Origin: Pyxidicoccus sp. MSG2
GTDB lineage: Bacteria > Myxococcota > Myxococcia > Myxococcales > Myxococcaceae
Length of the DNA: 64,000 bases
Direction of reading: 5' to 3'
NCBI RefSeq assembly: GCF_026626705.1
Contig: NZ_JAPNKC010000001.1
Span: 1,426,001-1,490,000, forward strand
A program made the translations under genes and the position numbers. The notes beneath the pieces were generated by a model that saw nothing but the letters and a program-made list of their open reading frames with translations, was not told the DNA's origin and made no database searches. Position 1 is the stretch's first letter; every line of letters begins with the position of its first letter. Positions 7,581 through 18,491 of the stretch are shown here, one piece after another.

Positions 7581-9362
7581 ATGCCCCCCCACGCCGTCCG
7601 CTACCGCGTTTCCATGTCCCGGCCGCACTCGCACCTCCTGGAGGTGGAAGCCACCTTCCCGGAAGGCCCCGACGTGCTCGACGCGATGCTGCCGGTGTGG
7701 ACGCCCGGCAGCTACCTGGTGCGCGAGTTCGCCCGGCACGTGCAGGACATGTCCGCGTCGGGTCCGGACGGCGCGCCGCTGCCGGTGCGGCGGGTGGACA
7801 AGCGCACCTGGCGCGTGCAGGCGGGCGGCCGCGCCATCACCCTGCGCTACCGCGTCTACGCCAACGAGCTCACGGTGCGCACCAGCCACGTGGACGGCAC
7901 GCACGCCTTCTTCAACGGCGCCTGTGTCTTCCTCTACACGGAGGCCACGCGCGGCCTGGAGCACCACGTCACCGTGGCCGCGCCTCCGGGCTGGCGGACG
8001 TTCTGCGCGCTGGGGCAGCGCGAGGACGCCTTCATCGCCACGGACTACGACACGCTGGTGGACAGCCCCTTCGAGGTGGGGCCGCACACGCCGCTCACCT
8101 TCACCGCCGCGGGCGTGCCGCACGAAGTCGTCGTGTGGGGCGACACCGTGACGGACGCCGAGCGGCTGTGCTCGGACCTGCAGCGCATCTGCGAGGCCCA
8201 GGCGCGCCTGTACGGCGGGCTGCCCGTCCCCCGCTACCTCTTCCTGGTGTACCTGACGGACAAGGGCCGCGGAGGGCTGGAGCACCAGGCCAGCACCGCC
8301 CTGCTCTTCCCGCGCGCGGGGCTGTCCAGCTCGCGCGGCTGGGAAGATTTGCTCACGCTGGCCGCGCACGAGTACTTCCACCTGTGGAACATCAAGCGGG
8401 TGAAGCCCCGGGCGCTGGTGCCCTTCGACTACTCGCAGGAGAACTACACCTCGCTCTTGTGGGCCTTCGAGGGCTCCACCGCGTACTACGACAACCTCTT
8501 CGTGCGCCGCGCGGGGCTGATGTCCGCGCAGCGCTACGTCACCCGCCTGGGCGAGACGCTCACCGCGCTCCACTCCACCCCGGGACGCCGCGTGCAGACG
8601 CTGGCCGAGGCGTCGCTGGTGAGCTGGGTGAAGCACTACCGCCCGGACGAGCACTCGCCCAACAGCGCCATCTCCTACTACCTGAAGGGCGAGGTCGTGT
8701 CGGCGCTGCTGGACCTCGAAATCCGCCGCGCCACCGGCGACGCGAAGAGCCTGGACGACGTGATGCGCCTGTTGTGGCAGCGCCACGGCGACGGCTCCGG
8801 CGTGCCCGAGGACGGAGTGGAGGCGGCGGCGAGCGAGGTGGCCGGCACGGACCTGGCGTCCTTCTTCGACCGGGCGCTGCGCACCACCGAGGAGCTGGAC
8901 TACTCCGTCTTCTCGCACGTGGGACTGGAGCCCTCCTTCCGGCAGCGCGAGTCCCCCAATGACAAGGGCGGCACCCCGCCCCCCAAGGGCAAGGCCGGCG
9001 AGGGCCGGCCGAAGGGCTGGCTGGGCCTCACCACGAAGGGGAACTCCACGGTGGCCCTGGTGCTGGAGGGCTCGCCCGCGCAGGAGGCCGGCCTCTACGT
9101 GGAGGACGACGTGGTGGCGCTGGACGGGTGGAAGGTGGACGGCGCGGGCCTGCTCGGCCGGTGCGAGGACCGGCGGCCCGGGGAGACGGTGCGCGTGACG
9201 GTGTTCCGCCGGGACAGGCTGCTGGAGGTGCCGGTGGTGCTGGGCCAGAAGCCCACCGAGGCCGTGTGGCTGTCCCGGGTGGAGCGCCCCACGGACGCGC
9301 AGAAGGCGGCTTTCCAGGCGTGGCTCGGCGCCCCCTGGGACGAGGCCCCCGGCCCGACATAG
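7581..9362 (+). CDS. M61 family metallopeptidase with PDZ domain
   Basis: 593 residues, ATG 27 bp after the methyltransferase. An N-terminal beta domain (1-175) precedes a thermolysin-like catalytic domain. That domain has the zinc motif HEYFH at about 263-267, followed by LWNIKR, and a downstream glutamate in the AFEGST segment as third ligand, both typical of M61 glycyl aminopeptidases. A PDZ domain (about 485-560, GWLGLTT to DDVVALDGW) closes the protein. No signal peptide is seen, so it probably acts in the cytoplasm. The family prefers N-terminal Gly or Ala; the substrate here is not known. The stop codon TAG is also the start of a promoter-like TAGGCT element for the next gene. Confidence 0.88.
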   Translation: MPPHAVRYRVSMSRPHSHLLEVEATFPEGPDVLDAMLPVWTPGSYLVREFARHVQDMSASGPDGAPLPVRRVDKRTWRVQAGGRAITLRYRVYANELTVRTSHVDGTHAFFNGACVFLYTEATRGLEHHVTVAAPPGWRTFCALGQREDAFIATDYDTLVDSPFEVGPHTPLTFTAAGVPHEVVVWGDTVTDAERLCSDLQRICEAQARLYGGLPVPRYLFLVYLTDKGRGGLEHQASTALLFPRAGLSSSRGWEDLLTLAAHEYFHLWNIKRVKPRALVPFDYSQENYTSLLWAFEGSTAYYDNLFVRRAGLMSAQRYVTRLGETLTALHSTPGRRVQTLAEASLVSWVKHYRPDEHSPNSAISYYLKGEVVSALLDLEIRRATGDAKSLDDVMRLLWQRHGDGSGVPEDGVEAAASEVAGTDLASFFDRALRTTEELDYSVFSHVGLEPSFRQRESPNDKGGTPPPKGKAGEGRPKGWLGLTTKGNSTVALVLEGSPAQEAGLYVEDDVVALDGWKVDGAGLLGRCEDRRPGETVRVTVFRRDRLLEVPVVLGQKPTEAVWLSRVERPTDAQKAAFQAWLGAPWDEAPGPT

Positions 9363-9365
9363 GCT
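9360..9365 (+). promoter_or_regulatory. Candidate -10 element (TAGGCT), 8 nt before an ATG
   Basis: TAGGCT sits 8 nt upstream of the ATG at 9374, with no Shine-Dalgarno between. If active it would give a nearly leaderless transcript. No convincing -35 was found. Confidence 0.3.
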
Positions 9366-9373
9366 GCGGGGCG

Positions 9374-10852
9374 ATGAACGCCCTGCCCCCGGATGCCGTG
9401 GACGCGGACTCGCCGCGGCCCTTCTGCCAGCAACACCCGCGCGCCCCCGCCGGCTGGCGCTGTCAGACGTGCCAGGCGGCGCTGTGTCCCGACTGCGCGG
9501 TGGGACGGCGCGCGCAGACGGTGGAGCTGGTGGCGTGCGGCCTCTGCGGAGGCGGAGCCCAGCCCATCCTCACCCACCGCCGCCGCGAGCCACTGGCCCG
9601 ACGGCTGACGCGCGCCTGGCGCTACGTCTTCACCGCGTCCGGGCTCCAGGTGGTGACGGCGGTGAGCCTCGTGCTGGCCGCCCTCGGGTTCTTGCTGGAT
9701 ACGACCGCCCCCTTCCTGAAGGTGCTGCCCCTGGCGCTGTACGGCAGCATGTTCTGGGCCACCTTCTTCATGCTGGTGCGGCGCTCCTCCCTGGGTGACA
9801 CGGAGCTGGAGACGCCGGAGTTCACCGACTTCTTCAACGACGCAATCATCCCCGGCATCCGCGGGCTGACGGCCTTCGCCGCGGTGTGGATGCCGGCCAT
9901 CGTCTACACCGCCTTCCTGCGCCCGGGGCACACCGGCTGGTACGGCCTCGGCTTCATCCTGACGGGGGACAACGTCCCCCCTGAGCTGCTGAGAGACCCG
10001 GTGCTCTGGGGCCTGCTGCTGCTGGGCGTCGTGTGGCAGCCCCAGGCGCTGCTCGTCACGGCGGCGGGCATGCCGCCCACGGCCATCTACAACGTGCCGG
10101 CCGTGCTGCGGATGGTGCGCGCCCTGGGCCGCGACTACCTGCTCACCGCGGGCGCGCTCGTGCTCCTGGGCGTGCTGCATCTGGCGGCGCACGGCATCGC
10201 ACACGGGCTGCGGATGCTGGACCTGGTCTTCATCTCGCGCGTGCTGGCGGAGGCCGTCACGCTCGTCGTCCCCTTCACCGCGGCGCACGTGCTGGGGCTG
10301 CTGCTGTTCGTCCGCGGGGACTCGCTGGGGTACGGCGTGGCGCGGGACTACTGGGTCCCCATCCTCGGAGACACCGGGCCGCGCCTGGTGGCGCCGCCCA
10401 TGCGCGAGGACGCGCCGCTCCCGGCCCTGCCAGCGGGCGTGGAAGCGTTCACCGAGGTGAAGGACGCGGCCCGGCAGGCCATGAGCGACGGGCTCTCCGC
10501 GCTGGCGTCCGCCGTGGAGGCGCGCGACGTGCCCCAGGCAATGGCTCTGTACACGACACTGCGGGGGCAGCCGGCGGTGCGAGTCCCTCCGGCGCACCAC
10601 CTGTTCGTCGGACAGGCCGCGGCCGTGGAAGGAAACTTCCCACTGGCGGTAGCGGCGTTGGAGTCCGCGGCAGATGCGGCGCCAGATGAGGCCACCGCGC
10701 CCCGTGCGTTGGTACTTCTGGCGCGTGTGTTGGGCGAGCGGATGCGCGAAACGGAGCGCGCGGAAGAGGTCTACCGCTACGTGCAGCACCGCTATCCGGA
10801 CTCGAGCGCGGCGCGCTTCGCGAGAGAGCGCGCTCCTCCGTCTTCCGACTGA
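9374..10852 (+). CDS. Zinc-finger (B-box-like) polytopic membrane protein
   Basis: 492 residues from ATG 9374. The N-terminus has a Cys/His cluster (CQQH, CQTC, CPDC, CGLC within residues 16-62) like the short B-box zinc fingers fused to membrane domains in myxobacteria. About six hydrophobic segments lie between residues 85 and 335. The soluble C-terminal region (365-492) is helical and reads like two or three TPR units ending in an RYPDSSAARFA motif, a common tail in outer-envelope TPR proteins. Function is unknown. It may be a membrane sensor or scaffold, with zinc finger and TPR part both in the cytoplasm (inference). Confidence 0.7.
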   Translation: MNALPPDAVDADSPRPFCQQHPRAPAGWRCQTCQAALCPDCAVGRRAQTVELVACGLCGGGAQPILTHRRREPLARRLTRAWRYVFTASGLQVVTAVSLVLAALGFLLDTTAPFLKVLPLALYGSMFWATFFMLVRRSSLGDTELETPEFTDFFNDAIIPGIRGLTAFAAVWMPAIVYTAFLRPGHTGWYGLGFILTGDNVPPELLRDPVLWGLLLLGVVWQPQALLVTAAGMPPTAIYNVPAVLRMVRALGRDYLLTAGALVLLGVLHLAAHGIAHGLRMLDLVFISRVLAEAVTLVVPFTAAHVLGLLLFVRGDSLGYGVARDYWVPILGDTGPRLVAPPMREDAPLPALPAGVEAFTEVKDAARQAMSDGLSALASAVEARDVPQAMALYTTLRGQPAVRVPPAHHLFVGQAAAVEGNFPLAVAALESAADAAPDEATAPRALVLLARVLGERMRETERAEEVYRYVQHRYPDSSAARFARERAPPSSD

Positions 10853-10899
10853 CAACGGCGTTGCCGCGCGCCCCGTCCGGCACCACCTTGAAGCGCATC

Positions 10900-11283
10900 A
10901 TGGTTCGGGTGCGTGGGTGGTGGTGGCTCATCGGTCTGTCTCTCCTCGCCGGATGCGACGAGGCTCCGCGTGTCGAGCGCGACGAGGATGATTGCCAGGC
11001 GGAATTGGTGGCGTTGAGGGTGGAAGTGGTGACGGCGGAGGGGGCTCGCGTCCGGGGCGCCACCGTGACGGCCACCAATGTGACGTCGAACGCGAGCATC
11101 ACCGGGGTGACGGATGAGCAGGGCGTCACCACCGCCATCAACGAGTCGCTCGCGCCCAGCCCGGTGCGCGTGGTGGCCAACGCCGGCGCCAGGGTGTCTT
11201 CCGCCCACCGCGTCGAGTGGACGTGTAACTCCTGTAACTGCGTACCGGAGCCGGCCACCCTGCAGCTCGAGCTGAATCCGTAG
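10900..11283 (+). CDS. Small lipoprotein with Ig-like (carboxypeptidase-regulatory-like) fold
   Basis: 127 residues from ATG 10900; a TTG at 10861 is in frame but would lengthen the signal region. A signal peptide with lipobox LLAGC (Cys about 17) is followed by a single beta-sandwich domain. The word [17 protein letters not shown] is typical of carboxypeptidase-regulatory-like domains that present a surface. A Cys cluster (TCNSCNC) near the end could form disulfides. No catalytic motif is present. It lies 47 bp after the zinc-finger membrane gene on the same strand and may be co-transcribed. Confidence 0.65.
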   Translation: MVRVRGWWWLIGLSLLAGCDEAPRVERDEDDCQAELVALRVEVVTAEGARVRGATVTATNVTSNASITGVTDEQGVTTAINESLAPSPVRVVANAGARVSSAHRVEWTCNSCNCVPEPATLQLELNP

Positions 11284-11554
11284 GGCCGGGAACCCATCCC
11301 TCCTTGCGCGCGGGACTTCCGGGCTTCGCACCGGAGAGGTTGTGCTGCCCCCTTCGCCTGGGGTACGGCTAACGCCATGCGCAACGCCCGCCTGCCTTCC
11401 CTGCGTCCCACCGTTTCCGCCTCCAGGGCGACCCGCCAGCCGGGCGTCGCCCCGTGCGCGGGAGGGGGAACGTGTCCGGGCGCAGGACGGGTTTCCCCTC
11501 CACGAGGTCATGCCGGCGCGCTACCTCTCGGGTAGGCATCACCGGGTCATCATC

Positions 11555-12436
11555 ATGTCCGCAGACAGCGTGGAACAGCTTCTCCTGTGTGCGCTCTCCG
11601 AGCTGACGGAGCGCTACGTCACCCACTCCCAACCCGTGCCCGCGGGCCTGCTGGAGGCCCTGGACGGGGACTCGCGGCGGGGCGCGCGGGAGCTTGCCCG
11701 CCGCATCCGGGCGCGGCAGGAGCGCAACCGCTCCGAGGGCCAGCGCCTGCGCCACCTGCTGAAGTTCGAGGTGGAGTTGTGGGAGCAGGGCCTGACGCAC
11801 GTGGCGGGCGTGGACGAGGCGGGCATGGCGCCGCTGGCTGGCCCGGTGGTGGCCGCCGCGGCGGTGCTGCCGAAGGGCTACCGGCTCAAGGGGCTGGACG
11901 ACTCGAAGAAGATTCTCGACGCGGAGAAGCGCGAGGAGCTCGCGGTGGCCATCAAACGCGACGCGGTGGCGTGGGCCGTGGGGCGGGCGGAGGTGGAGGA
12001 AATCGACCGCATCAACATCTATCACGCGGGCCTGCTGGCCATGCGCCGCGCGGTGGAGGGGCTGGGGTTGAGGCCGGACTTCGTGCTGGTGGACGCGCGG
12101 AAGATTCCGGAGTGCCCCTCGCCCCAGCGCGGCATCATCAAGGGGGACACGCTCTCCATGAGCATCGCCGCGGCCTCCATCATCGCGAAGACGACGCGCG
12201 ACAGGCTGATGGCGGAGCTGGACATGCAGTACCCGGGTTATGGGCTGGCCGCCCACAAGGGCTACCCGACGCCGCAGCACGTGCAGGCGCTGAAGGAGAA
12301 GGGCGTGCTGCCCATCCACCGCCGGAGCTTCGCGCCGGTGCGCGAGGCGCTCGGGCTGGGGCCCGCCTCCACGCCCTCCGCGGTGCAGACGGAGTTGTTC
12401 CCCGCTATCTCTTCCCGGACGACGACCGAATCGTGA
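11555..12436 (+). CDS. rnhB: Ribonuclease HII with N-terminal extension and altered GRG motif
   Basis: 293 residues from ATG 11555; an ATG at 11510 is an alternative. RNase HII removes RNA primers and single ribonucleotides from DNA. The catalytic acids are present: Asp86/Glu87 (GVDEAG), Asp179 (LVDARK) and Asp215 (TTRDRLM), plus the late [17 protein letters not shown] block. Two features are odd. An 80-residue helical, Arg-rich extension precedes the domain. The family's GRG motif right after the first catalytic acids, which reads the ribonucleotide 2'-OH at the RNA-DNA junction, is GMA here. The stop overlaps the next start (GTGA), so the three genes to 13694 are probably one coupled unit. 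Confidence 0.88.
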   Translation: MSADSVEQLLLCALSELTERYVTHSQPVPAGLLEALDGDSRRGARELARRIRARQERNRSEGQRLRHLLKFEVELWEQGLTHVAGVDEAGMAPLAGPVVAAAAVLPKGYRLKGLDDSKKILDAEKREELAVAIKRDAVAWAVGRAEVEEIDRINIYHAGLLAMRRAVEGLGLRPDFVLVDARKIPECPSPQRGIIKGDTLSMSIAAASIIAKTTRDRLMAELDMQYPGYGLAAHKGYPTPQHVQALKEKGVLPIHRRSFAPVREALGLGPASTPSAVQTELFPAISSRTTTES

Positions 12437-13068
12437 GCTCGGACCAGGACATCGACGTATGGATGGCGGCGCGGGGCATCACCCTGCCTGACGCCAGGGC
12501 CCGGGCCCGCGCCGTGCTGACGGAGGCGGGGCTCACGCGCGACGGCAAGCAGCGCATGAGCGAGCCGAAGCTGCTCAAGGCCGCCGAGGTGCTGGACGGC
12601 CGCTTCTTCTCCGTGTGCGCGGACGCGGCGTGCCTCAAGGTGGCGCAGGCGAGCGGCAAGGAGCCGCTGCGCGTGGAGCCGCGGAGCCACTGCGCGCGGT
12701 GCGGGGGCTCGGCGAACCGGCGCGCGGAGGTGGCCTTCGTGGAGAGCTGCCGGCGCCACGGCGTGCGCAAGGTGGTCATCGTGGGCGGCTCGCCCGCGGT
12801 GCGCGAGGAGCTGGAGGAGAAGCTCGGGGACCAGATTGACCTGCGCATGGTGGACGGCACCGAGCGGCGCACGTCGGACCGGGCGCGGAGTGACTTGGAC
12901 TGGGCGGACCTGGTGCTGGTGTGGGGCGCCACGGAGCTGCACCACAAGGTGAGCGGGCACTACACGCACGGGGGCCCGGCCTACAGCCACAAGGTGGTGC
13001 ACGTGGTGCGCCGGGGCGTGGCCGCCCTGCTGGAAGAGGCCATGACACATCTGGAGCGGGCCCGTTGA
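12433..13068 (+). CDS. DUF2325 domain protein with zinc-ribbon-like cysteines
   Basis: 211 residues from GTG 12433, overlapping the rnhB stop by 4 bp; ATG 12463 is a fallback start. The first 55 residues are helical. A four-Cys cluster follows (CADAAC then CARCGG, about 58-98) that could bind zinc. The C-terminal domain (about 110-211) has the DUF2325 pattern: KVVIVGG at the start, an Asp-rich middle ending [15 protein letters not shown], and a HKVVHV strand. The role of DUF2325 is unknown. Linkage to RNase HII here suggests nucleic-acid housekeeping, but this is only context. Confidence 0.7.
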   Translation: MSSDQDIDVWMAARGITLPDARARARAVLTEAGLTRDGKQRMSEPKLLKAAEVLDGRFFSVCADAACLKVAQASGKEPLRVEPRSHCARCGGSANRRAEVAFVESCRRHGVRKVVIVGGSPAVREELEEKLGDQIDLRMVDGTERRTSDRARSDLDWADLVLVWGATELHHKVSGHYTHGGPAYSHKVVHVVRRGVAALLEEAMTHLERAR

Positions 13069-13694
13069 AGACCGAGCTCATTCTCATCCGACACGGCGAG
13101 ACGGAGTGGAACTCAGTGAACCGGCTGCAGGGGCACCGGGACAGCGCACTGAGCCGCGAGGGGCTGCGGCAGGCGGATGCGCTCGCCGCGCGGCTCGCGT
13201 CGGTGCGCTTCCACGCGCTCTACAGCAGTGACCTCGGCCGGGCGCTGGAGACGGCCCGGCGCATCGCCACGCGCACGGGGCACGCCGTCGTCCCGGACAC
13301 GCGCCTGCGCGAGCGGGGCCTGGGCATCCTCGAGGGGCTGACGCGGGAAGAGGCGGGAGCGCGCCACCCGGAGGTGTTCGAGCGCTACTCGAATGGCGGG
13401 CCGGACTACGTCGTCCCCGAGGGAGAGAGCACGGGGCAGCGGCTGGCGCACGCGGTGGAGTGCCTGCGGGAGCTGGGCAGGCGCCACCGGGGAGAGCGGG
13501 TGGTGGCGGTGACTCACGGCGGCGTGCTGAGCCTGCTGTTCCGCCACAGCCTGGGGATTCCGCACAGCACGCCCCGCGCCTTCTCCGTGCTCAACGCGGG
13601 GTGGAACCAGTTCGACGACCACGACGGCACGCTGCGGCTGGTGACGTGGGGCGACGTCACCCACCTGAACGACGTCAGCCGCGACGACACCTGA
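13065..13694 (+). CDS. Histidine phosphatase (phosphoglycerate-mutase-like) family protein
   Basis: 209 residues. The start is a TTG at 13065 that overlaps the preceding stop (TTGA) and places the family motif at the N-terminus: LIRHGETEWN with the catalytic phospho-His at residue 9. The second signature is HGGVLSLLFRHSLG, and the acid/base Glu lies in RERGLGILEG. These match small cofactor-independent phosphatases such as CobC or GpmB-like enzymes. The exact substrate cannot be told; no cobalamin genes are nearby. A terminator follows. Confidence 0.85.
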   Translation: MKTELILIRHGETEWNSVNRLQGHRDSALSREGLRQADALAARLASVRFHALYSSDLGRALETARRIATRTGHAVVPDTRLRERGLGILEGLTREEAGARHPEVFERYSNGGPDYVVPEGESTGQRLAHAVECLRELGRRHRGERVVAVTHGGVLSLLFRHSLGIPHSTPRAFSVLNAGWNQFDDHDGTLRLVTWGDVTHLNDVSRDDT

Positions 13695-13699
13695 GCCGC

Positions 13700-13725
13700 G
13701 CCCCGCTCCGTGAATCGAGCGGGGC
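13700..13725. terminator. Bidirectional hairpin between convergent genes
   Basis: GCCCCGCT and AGCGGGGC form a perfect 8-bp stem with a 10-nt loop, 6 bp after the histidine phosphatase stop and 16 bp from the end of the facing gene. Confidence 0.65.
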
Positions 13726-13740
13726 TGCCGCGGGCACCCC

Positions 13741-15093
13741 CTACAGCTCGACCTGCGAGCGCTCCTCGCGCAGCGCCGCGCGGGAGTGCCGGGACTGCGA
13801 CTTCACCAGCCGGCGGGCCTCGTCAATCGCACCGGACACCACCTCGGCGGCGTGGCGCGCCTGCTCCGGCGTGTGCGTCGCCATCACCTGCATGCGGAAG
13901 CGCGTCTCGCGCAGGCGCACCGCGGGGTACTCCACCAGGTTGGAGAAGATGCCGCGCTCGAAGACGAGCTTGGCGGCCAGACGGGCCACCTTCGGGTCCC
14001 CCACCGGCACCGGCACCACGTTGGAGGGCTCGCCGAGGCACTCGATGCCGCGCTCGGAGAAGGCGGTGCGCAGGGCCACGCTGTTCTCCCGGGCCTTCAC
14101 GCGCAGCGCCTCGCCCTCCTCCGAGCGGACGATGCGCAGGGCCTCCAGCACCACCGCCGCCTGGATGGGCAGCAGCGCGTTGGAGAAGATGTGCGGCCCG
14201 CCCATGACGCGGACGTACTGGCGCACCGCCGGGTTGCGCGTCGCCATGAAGCCGCCGTTGGAGGCGAACGTCTTGGAGAAGGCGCCCACCACCAGGTCCA
14301 CCTTCCCGAGCAGCCCCTGCACGCCCAGGCTGCCCGTGCCGCGAGGCCCCAGCGCGCCCAGGTCGTGGGCCACGTCCACCAGCAGCGTGGCGCTGAACTC
14401 GCGGCAGATGGCCTGCAGCTCCTCCAGCCGCGGCACGTCCGAGTCCATGGAGAACAGGCCCTCGGTGACGACGAGCACGCCGTTGCGCGTGTCGCGGGCG
14501 CGAATCTCCTGAAGCTTGCGGCGCATGGCGCGGTTGCTCAGGTGCGGCACGCGGCTCACGTTCTGCGTGGCGGCGGCGGCGCCCTGCTGCAGGCACTGGT
14601 GCGACAGCGCGTCCATCACCACGTGGTCATCCGGGCGCACCAGCCCGACAATGGTGCCGAAGCCCGCGCCCCAGCCCGTGGAGAACAGCGCCACGTGCGG
14701 CATCTGCAGGTGCTCCGCCAGCGCCTTCTCCAGCATCAGCGACGGCGCGGTGTTGCCCCCAAGCATCGCCGAGCCCGCGCTGTGCAGTCCGTATTGCTCG
14801 ATGGCCCTGTGCGCCGTGGCCACCACCTCCGGATGCGTGGAAAGCCCCAGGTAGTCCTGCGAGCCGAAGTTCAATCCCAGCTGCGAAGCACCCGTCTCCG
14901 CCCGCACTCCGCACTCCGCCGTGGGAGCCCCCTCCAGGCTCCGCGAGTACGGCCAGAGCCCCGTCTGGCGCCTCGCCTCCTGCCACTGGAAGAACTCCTC
15001 CGTCCGCCCCAGCAGGTCAGGTCCCGTCGGCTGCGCGTAGTTGGAGATGAAGTGGGTGAAGAGGGGGGATTCCAGCTGGTCACGCAGATCCAT
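13741..15093 (-). CDS. Alpha-oxoamine synthase family PLP enzyme
   Basis: 450 residues from the ATG at 15093 (MDLRDQ); an upstream in-frame start at 15168 adds a basic, non-conserved stretch that would overlap the promoter. The family condenses an amino acid with an acyl-CoA (KBL, ALAS, BioF, serine palmitoyltransferase). Visible hallmarks are NFGSQDYLGLSTHP, GSAMLGGN, the aspartate/His pair in LLVDVAHDLG, and the PLP lysine in VGAFSKTFAS near residue 280. The N-terminal 60 residues, with a tyrosine-rich word, resemble the serine-palmitoyltransferase-like group more than BioF. The product could be a sphingoid base or related acyl-amine. The gene stands alone between two terminators. Confidence 0.8.
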   Translation of the reverse strand: MDLRDQLESPLFTHFISNYAQPTGPDLLGRTEEFFQWQEARRQTGLWPYSRSLEGAPTAECGVRAETGASQLGLNFGSQDYLGLSTHPEVVATAHRAIEQYGLHSAGSAMLGGNTAPSLMLEKALAEHLQMPHVALFSTGWGAGFGTIVGLVRPDDHVVMDALSHQCLQQGAAAATQNVSRVPHLSNRAMRRKLQEIRARDTRNGVLVVTEGLFSMDSDVPRLEELQAICREFSATLLVDVAHDLGALGPRGTGSLGVQGLLGKVDLVVGAFSKTFASNGGFMATRNPAVRQYVRVMGGPHIFSNALLPIQAAVVLEALRIVRSEEGEALRVKARENSVALRTAFSERGIECLGEPSNVVPVPVGDPKVARLAAKLVFERGIFSNLVEYPAVRLRETRFRMQVMATHTPEQARHAAEVVSGAIDEARRLVKSQSRHSRAALREERSQVEL

Positions 15094-15168
15094 GAAGCAC
15101 TTCCAGGGGAGGAGGGGGGCATCGCGGGGACGGGAGCCAACGCGCTTGGGGGGCGAGCCGGGTCGCAT

Positions 15169-15197
15169 TTAATGCCCTTGCATCTTTTCACTGTCAA
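15169..15197 (-). promoter_or_regulatory. Candidate sigma-70 promoter of the PLP enzyme gene
   Basis: On the minus strand a perfect TTGACA (15197-15192) is followed after 17-19 bp by an AT-rich CATTAAAT block (15174-15167). The transcript would start near 15160, leaving a leader of about 65 nt. Confidence 0.45.
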
Positions 15198-15405
15198 CCG
15201 GCCTACTCAGACGACCGGGCTGTATTCATTTGTCCCGACTCAACGGAATGTACGGCACAGAGCGAAAGTCTGCCCTTGCATGCGACCCAGGCAAGTCCAG
15301 CAAACGCTTGCTGTGGACTCACCGCTCGCCGTCTGTCTCGACGTGCTTGTAAGGGTAACCCGCTAGGTGGGAGTGGCCGCCGCGCAGCGGGGGCCGCACA
15401 CGCGA

Positions 15406-15448
15406 AGGCCCCGGTGCCGCCCGTTCGTTCCAGGCGACTCCGGGGCCT
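15406..15448 (-). terminator. Hairpin downstream of acs
   Basis: AGGCCCCGG and CCGGGGCCT pair perfectly over 9 bp with a 25-nt loop, starting 35 bp beyond the acs stop codon. Confidence 0.5.
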
Positions 15449-15482
15449 CCTGGCCCCACCCCACGGTGCGAACCCGCGTGCG

Positions 15483-17436
<1,954 letters not shown>

Positions 17437-17503
17437 GGGCTCCTCCGCGGAAAGGGCTACCGCCCCTCTGTTCTAGGAACCCACGGAGAAAGGCTCAAGC
17501 GAA

Positions 17504-17992
17504 CTAGTCGCAGCGCTTCGAATCCTTGACGGCTTCGTAGCGCATCCACAGCTCGCACACGCACGTGTCCGGGCGCTGGGCCTCGTAGCGCACGCGCAGC
17601 ACGCCGTCGAACTGCGTCTCACATTGCGTCGTGCCCTCCAGGTGGAAGTTGACCTGGTCGAGCAGACACTCCTCGCCATTCACCTCGGCGACGGCGTTCA
17701 CCACGCTGCCGTCGATGGCGAAGTCGTCCCCCGTCTCGAGGAAGTAGCCGGTGAGACGGCTGTCCAGCAGGTCCAGGTCCAGGGTGACGACACGGCCGGT
17801 CACCTGGAGGGTTCCCGTGAACTTGTCCCGGTTGGACTCGACGAGCCCGCACTCGTCGCGGAAGACCTCGACAGGAGTGAAGACATAGTCGCCCTGCTCC
17901 TGGGCGTAGGGCAGGCAGCTGGCCATGCCAACCACGAGGAGGGCGGGAACGAGGAGTCGGAAGCGTCTCGGGGTGGACACGGCGCGCACCAT
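17504..17992 (-). CDS. Lipoprotein of unknown function
   Basis: 162 residues from ATG 17992; the open frame extends upstream to 18307 but that part lies antisense to the Nudix gene. A signal peptide with Arg-rich start and the lipobox VGMASC places the lipid Cys near residue 24. The mature part is beta-rich with several Cys (ECG, ECLLD, QCETQ, TCVCEL) that may pair as disulfides, and a central strand pattern [18 protein letters not shown]. It has no recognisable family. It is transcribed toward acs, 67 bp away, and shares a 58-bp divergent region with the Nudix gene. Confidence 0.65.
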   Translation of the reverse strand: MVRAVSTPRRFRLLVPALLVVGMASCLPYAQEQGDYVFTPVEVFRDECGLVESNRDKFTGTLQVTGRVVTLDLDLLDSRLTGYFLETGDDFAIDGSVVNAVAEVNGEECLLDQVNFHLEGTTQCETQFDGVLRVRYEAQRPDTCVCELWMRYEAVKDSKRCD

Positions 17993-18037
17993 ACCCCACG
18001 GGGCGCATTGGGTGCAGTGCGCCGTGACGGGGGCGGT

Positions 18038-18043
18038 TAGACT
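18038..18043 (+). promoter_or_regulatory. Candidate -10 element (TAGACT), 7 nt before the Nudix ATG
   Basis: TAGACT ends 7 nt before the ATG at 18051 and no Shine-Dalgarno lies between, which would fit a leaderless mRNA. No good -35 is visible at 17 bp. Confidence 0.35.
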
Positions 18044-18050
18044 CGGGCGC

Positions 18051-18473
18051 ATGGCTGAATACCGCAACCCCAAGCCCACCGTGGACTGCATCATCGAGCT
18101 TCCCGGTGAACGCATCGTCCTCATCCGCCGGAAGAATCCGCCGGTGGGCTGGGCGCTGCCGGGCGGCTTCGTGGACGAGGGCGAGGCGCTCGACACGGCC
18201 GCCGCGCGCGAGGCGCTCGAGGAGACGGGGTTGAAGGTGAAGCTGGTGGAGCAGTTCTTCACGTACTCGGACCCGAAGAGAGACCCGCGCCAGCACACGA
18301 TGTCCACTGTCTACCTCGCCACGGCCGAGGGCGAGCCGAAGGGCTTGGACGACGCGGCGGAGGCGAAGACGTACTCACTGGACGCGCTGCCGAAGGACCT
18401 CTGCTTCGACCACGCCACCATCCTCTCCGACTACCGGACCTACAAGCGGACCGGGCAGCGTCGGAAGCTGTAG
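18051..18473 (+). CDS. Nudix hydrolase
   Basis: 140 residues. The Nudix box is complete: GGFVDEG, then RE-x-x-EETGL at about residues 44-66, giving the metal-binding glutamates. A proline-flanked PVGWALPGG precedes it. The family cleaves nucleoside diphosphates linked to another group, for example ADP-ribose or oxidised nucleotides. The short length and the [17 protein letters not shown] segment resemble ADP-ribose pyrophosphatase-like members, but the substrate cannot be fixed. The M50 protease gene begins 18 bp downstream on the same strand. Confidence 0.88.
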   Translation: MAEYRNPKPTVDCIIELPGERIVLIRRKNPPVGWALPGGFVDEGEALDTAAAREALEETGLKVKLVEQFFTYSDPKRDPRQHTMSTVYLATAEGEPKGLDDAAEAKTYSLDALPKDLCFDHATILSDYRTYKRTGQRRKL

Positions 18474-18491
18474 GGACACGGCGCTCGGCGG

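Larger units (their letters stand above)
15094..15482. other. 389-bp intergenic region upstream of the PLP enzyme and downstream of acs
   Basis: No credible gene. The left end is locally AT-richer and holds a candidate promoter for the PLP enzyme. The right end holds a terminator-like hairpin for acs and a second GC-rich near-palindrome at about 15375-15394. The middle (about 15200-15370) shows nothing I can name. Confidence 0.6.

Noticed and set aside
5049-8918. A 1289-codon open frame on the minus strand
   Set aside because: It lies wholly antisense to the metallophosphatase, RNA methyltransferase and M61 peptidase genes, is low-complexity (Arg, Gly, Ala, His) and shows no motif. Third-position GC bias of the real genes removes stops from this frame.
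11587-12432. A 5' extension of the DUF2325 frame through rnhB
   Set aside because: The upstream part is an alternate frame within rnhB with biased Gly/Arg composition; the GTGA overlap at 12433 is a better start.
15300-15330. A possible small RNA or CRISPR-like repeat near CAAACGCTTGCTG
   Set aside because: There is a short palindromic word but no repetition, no promoter and no terminator on the same strand in the right place.
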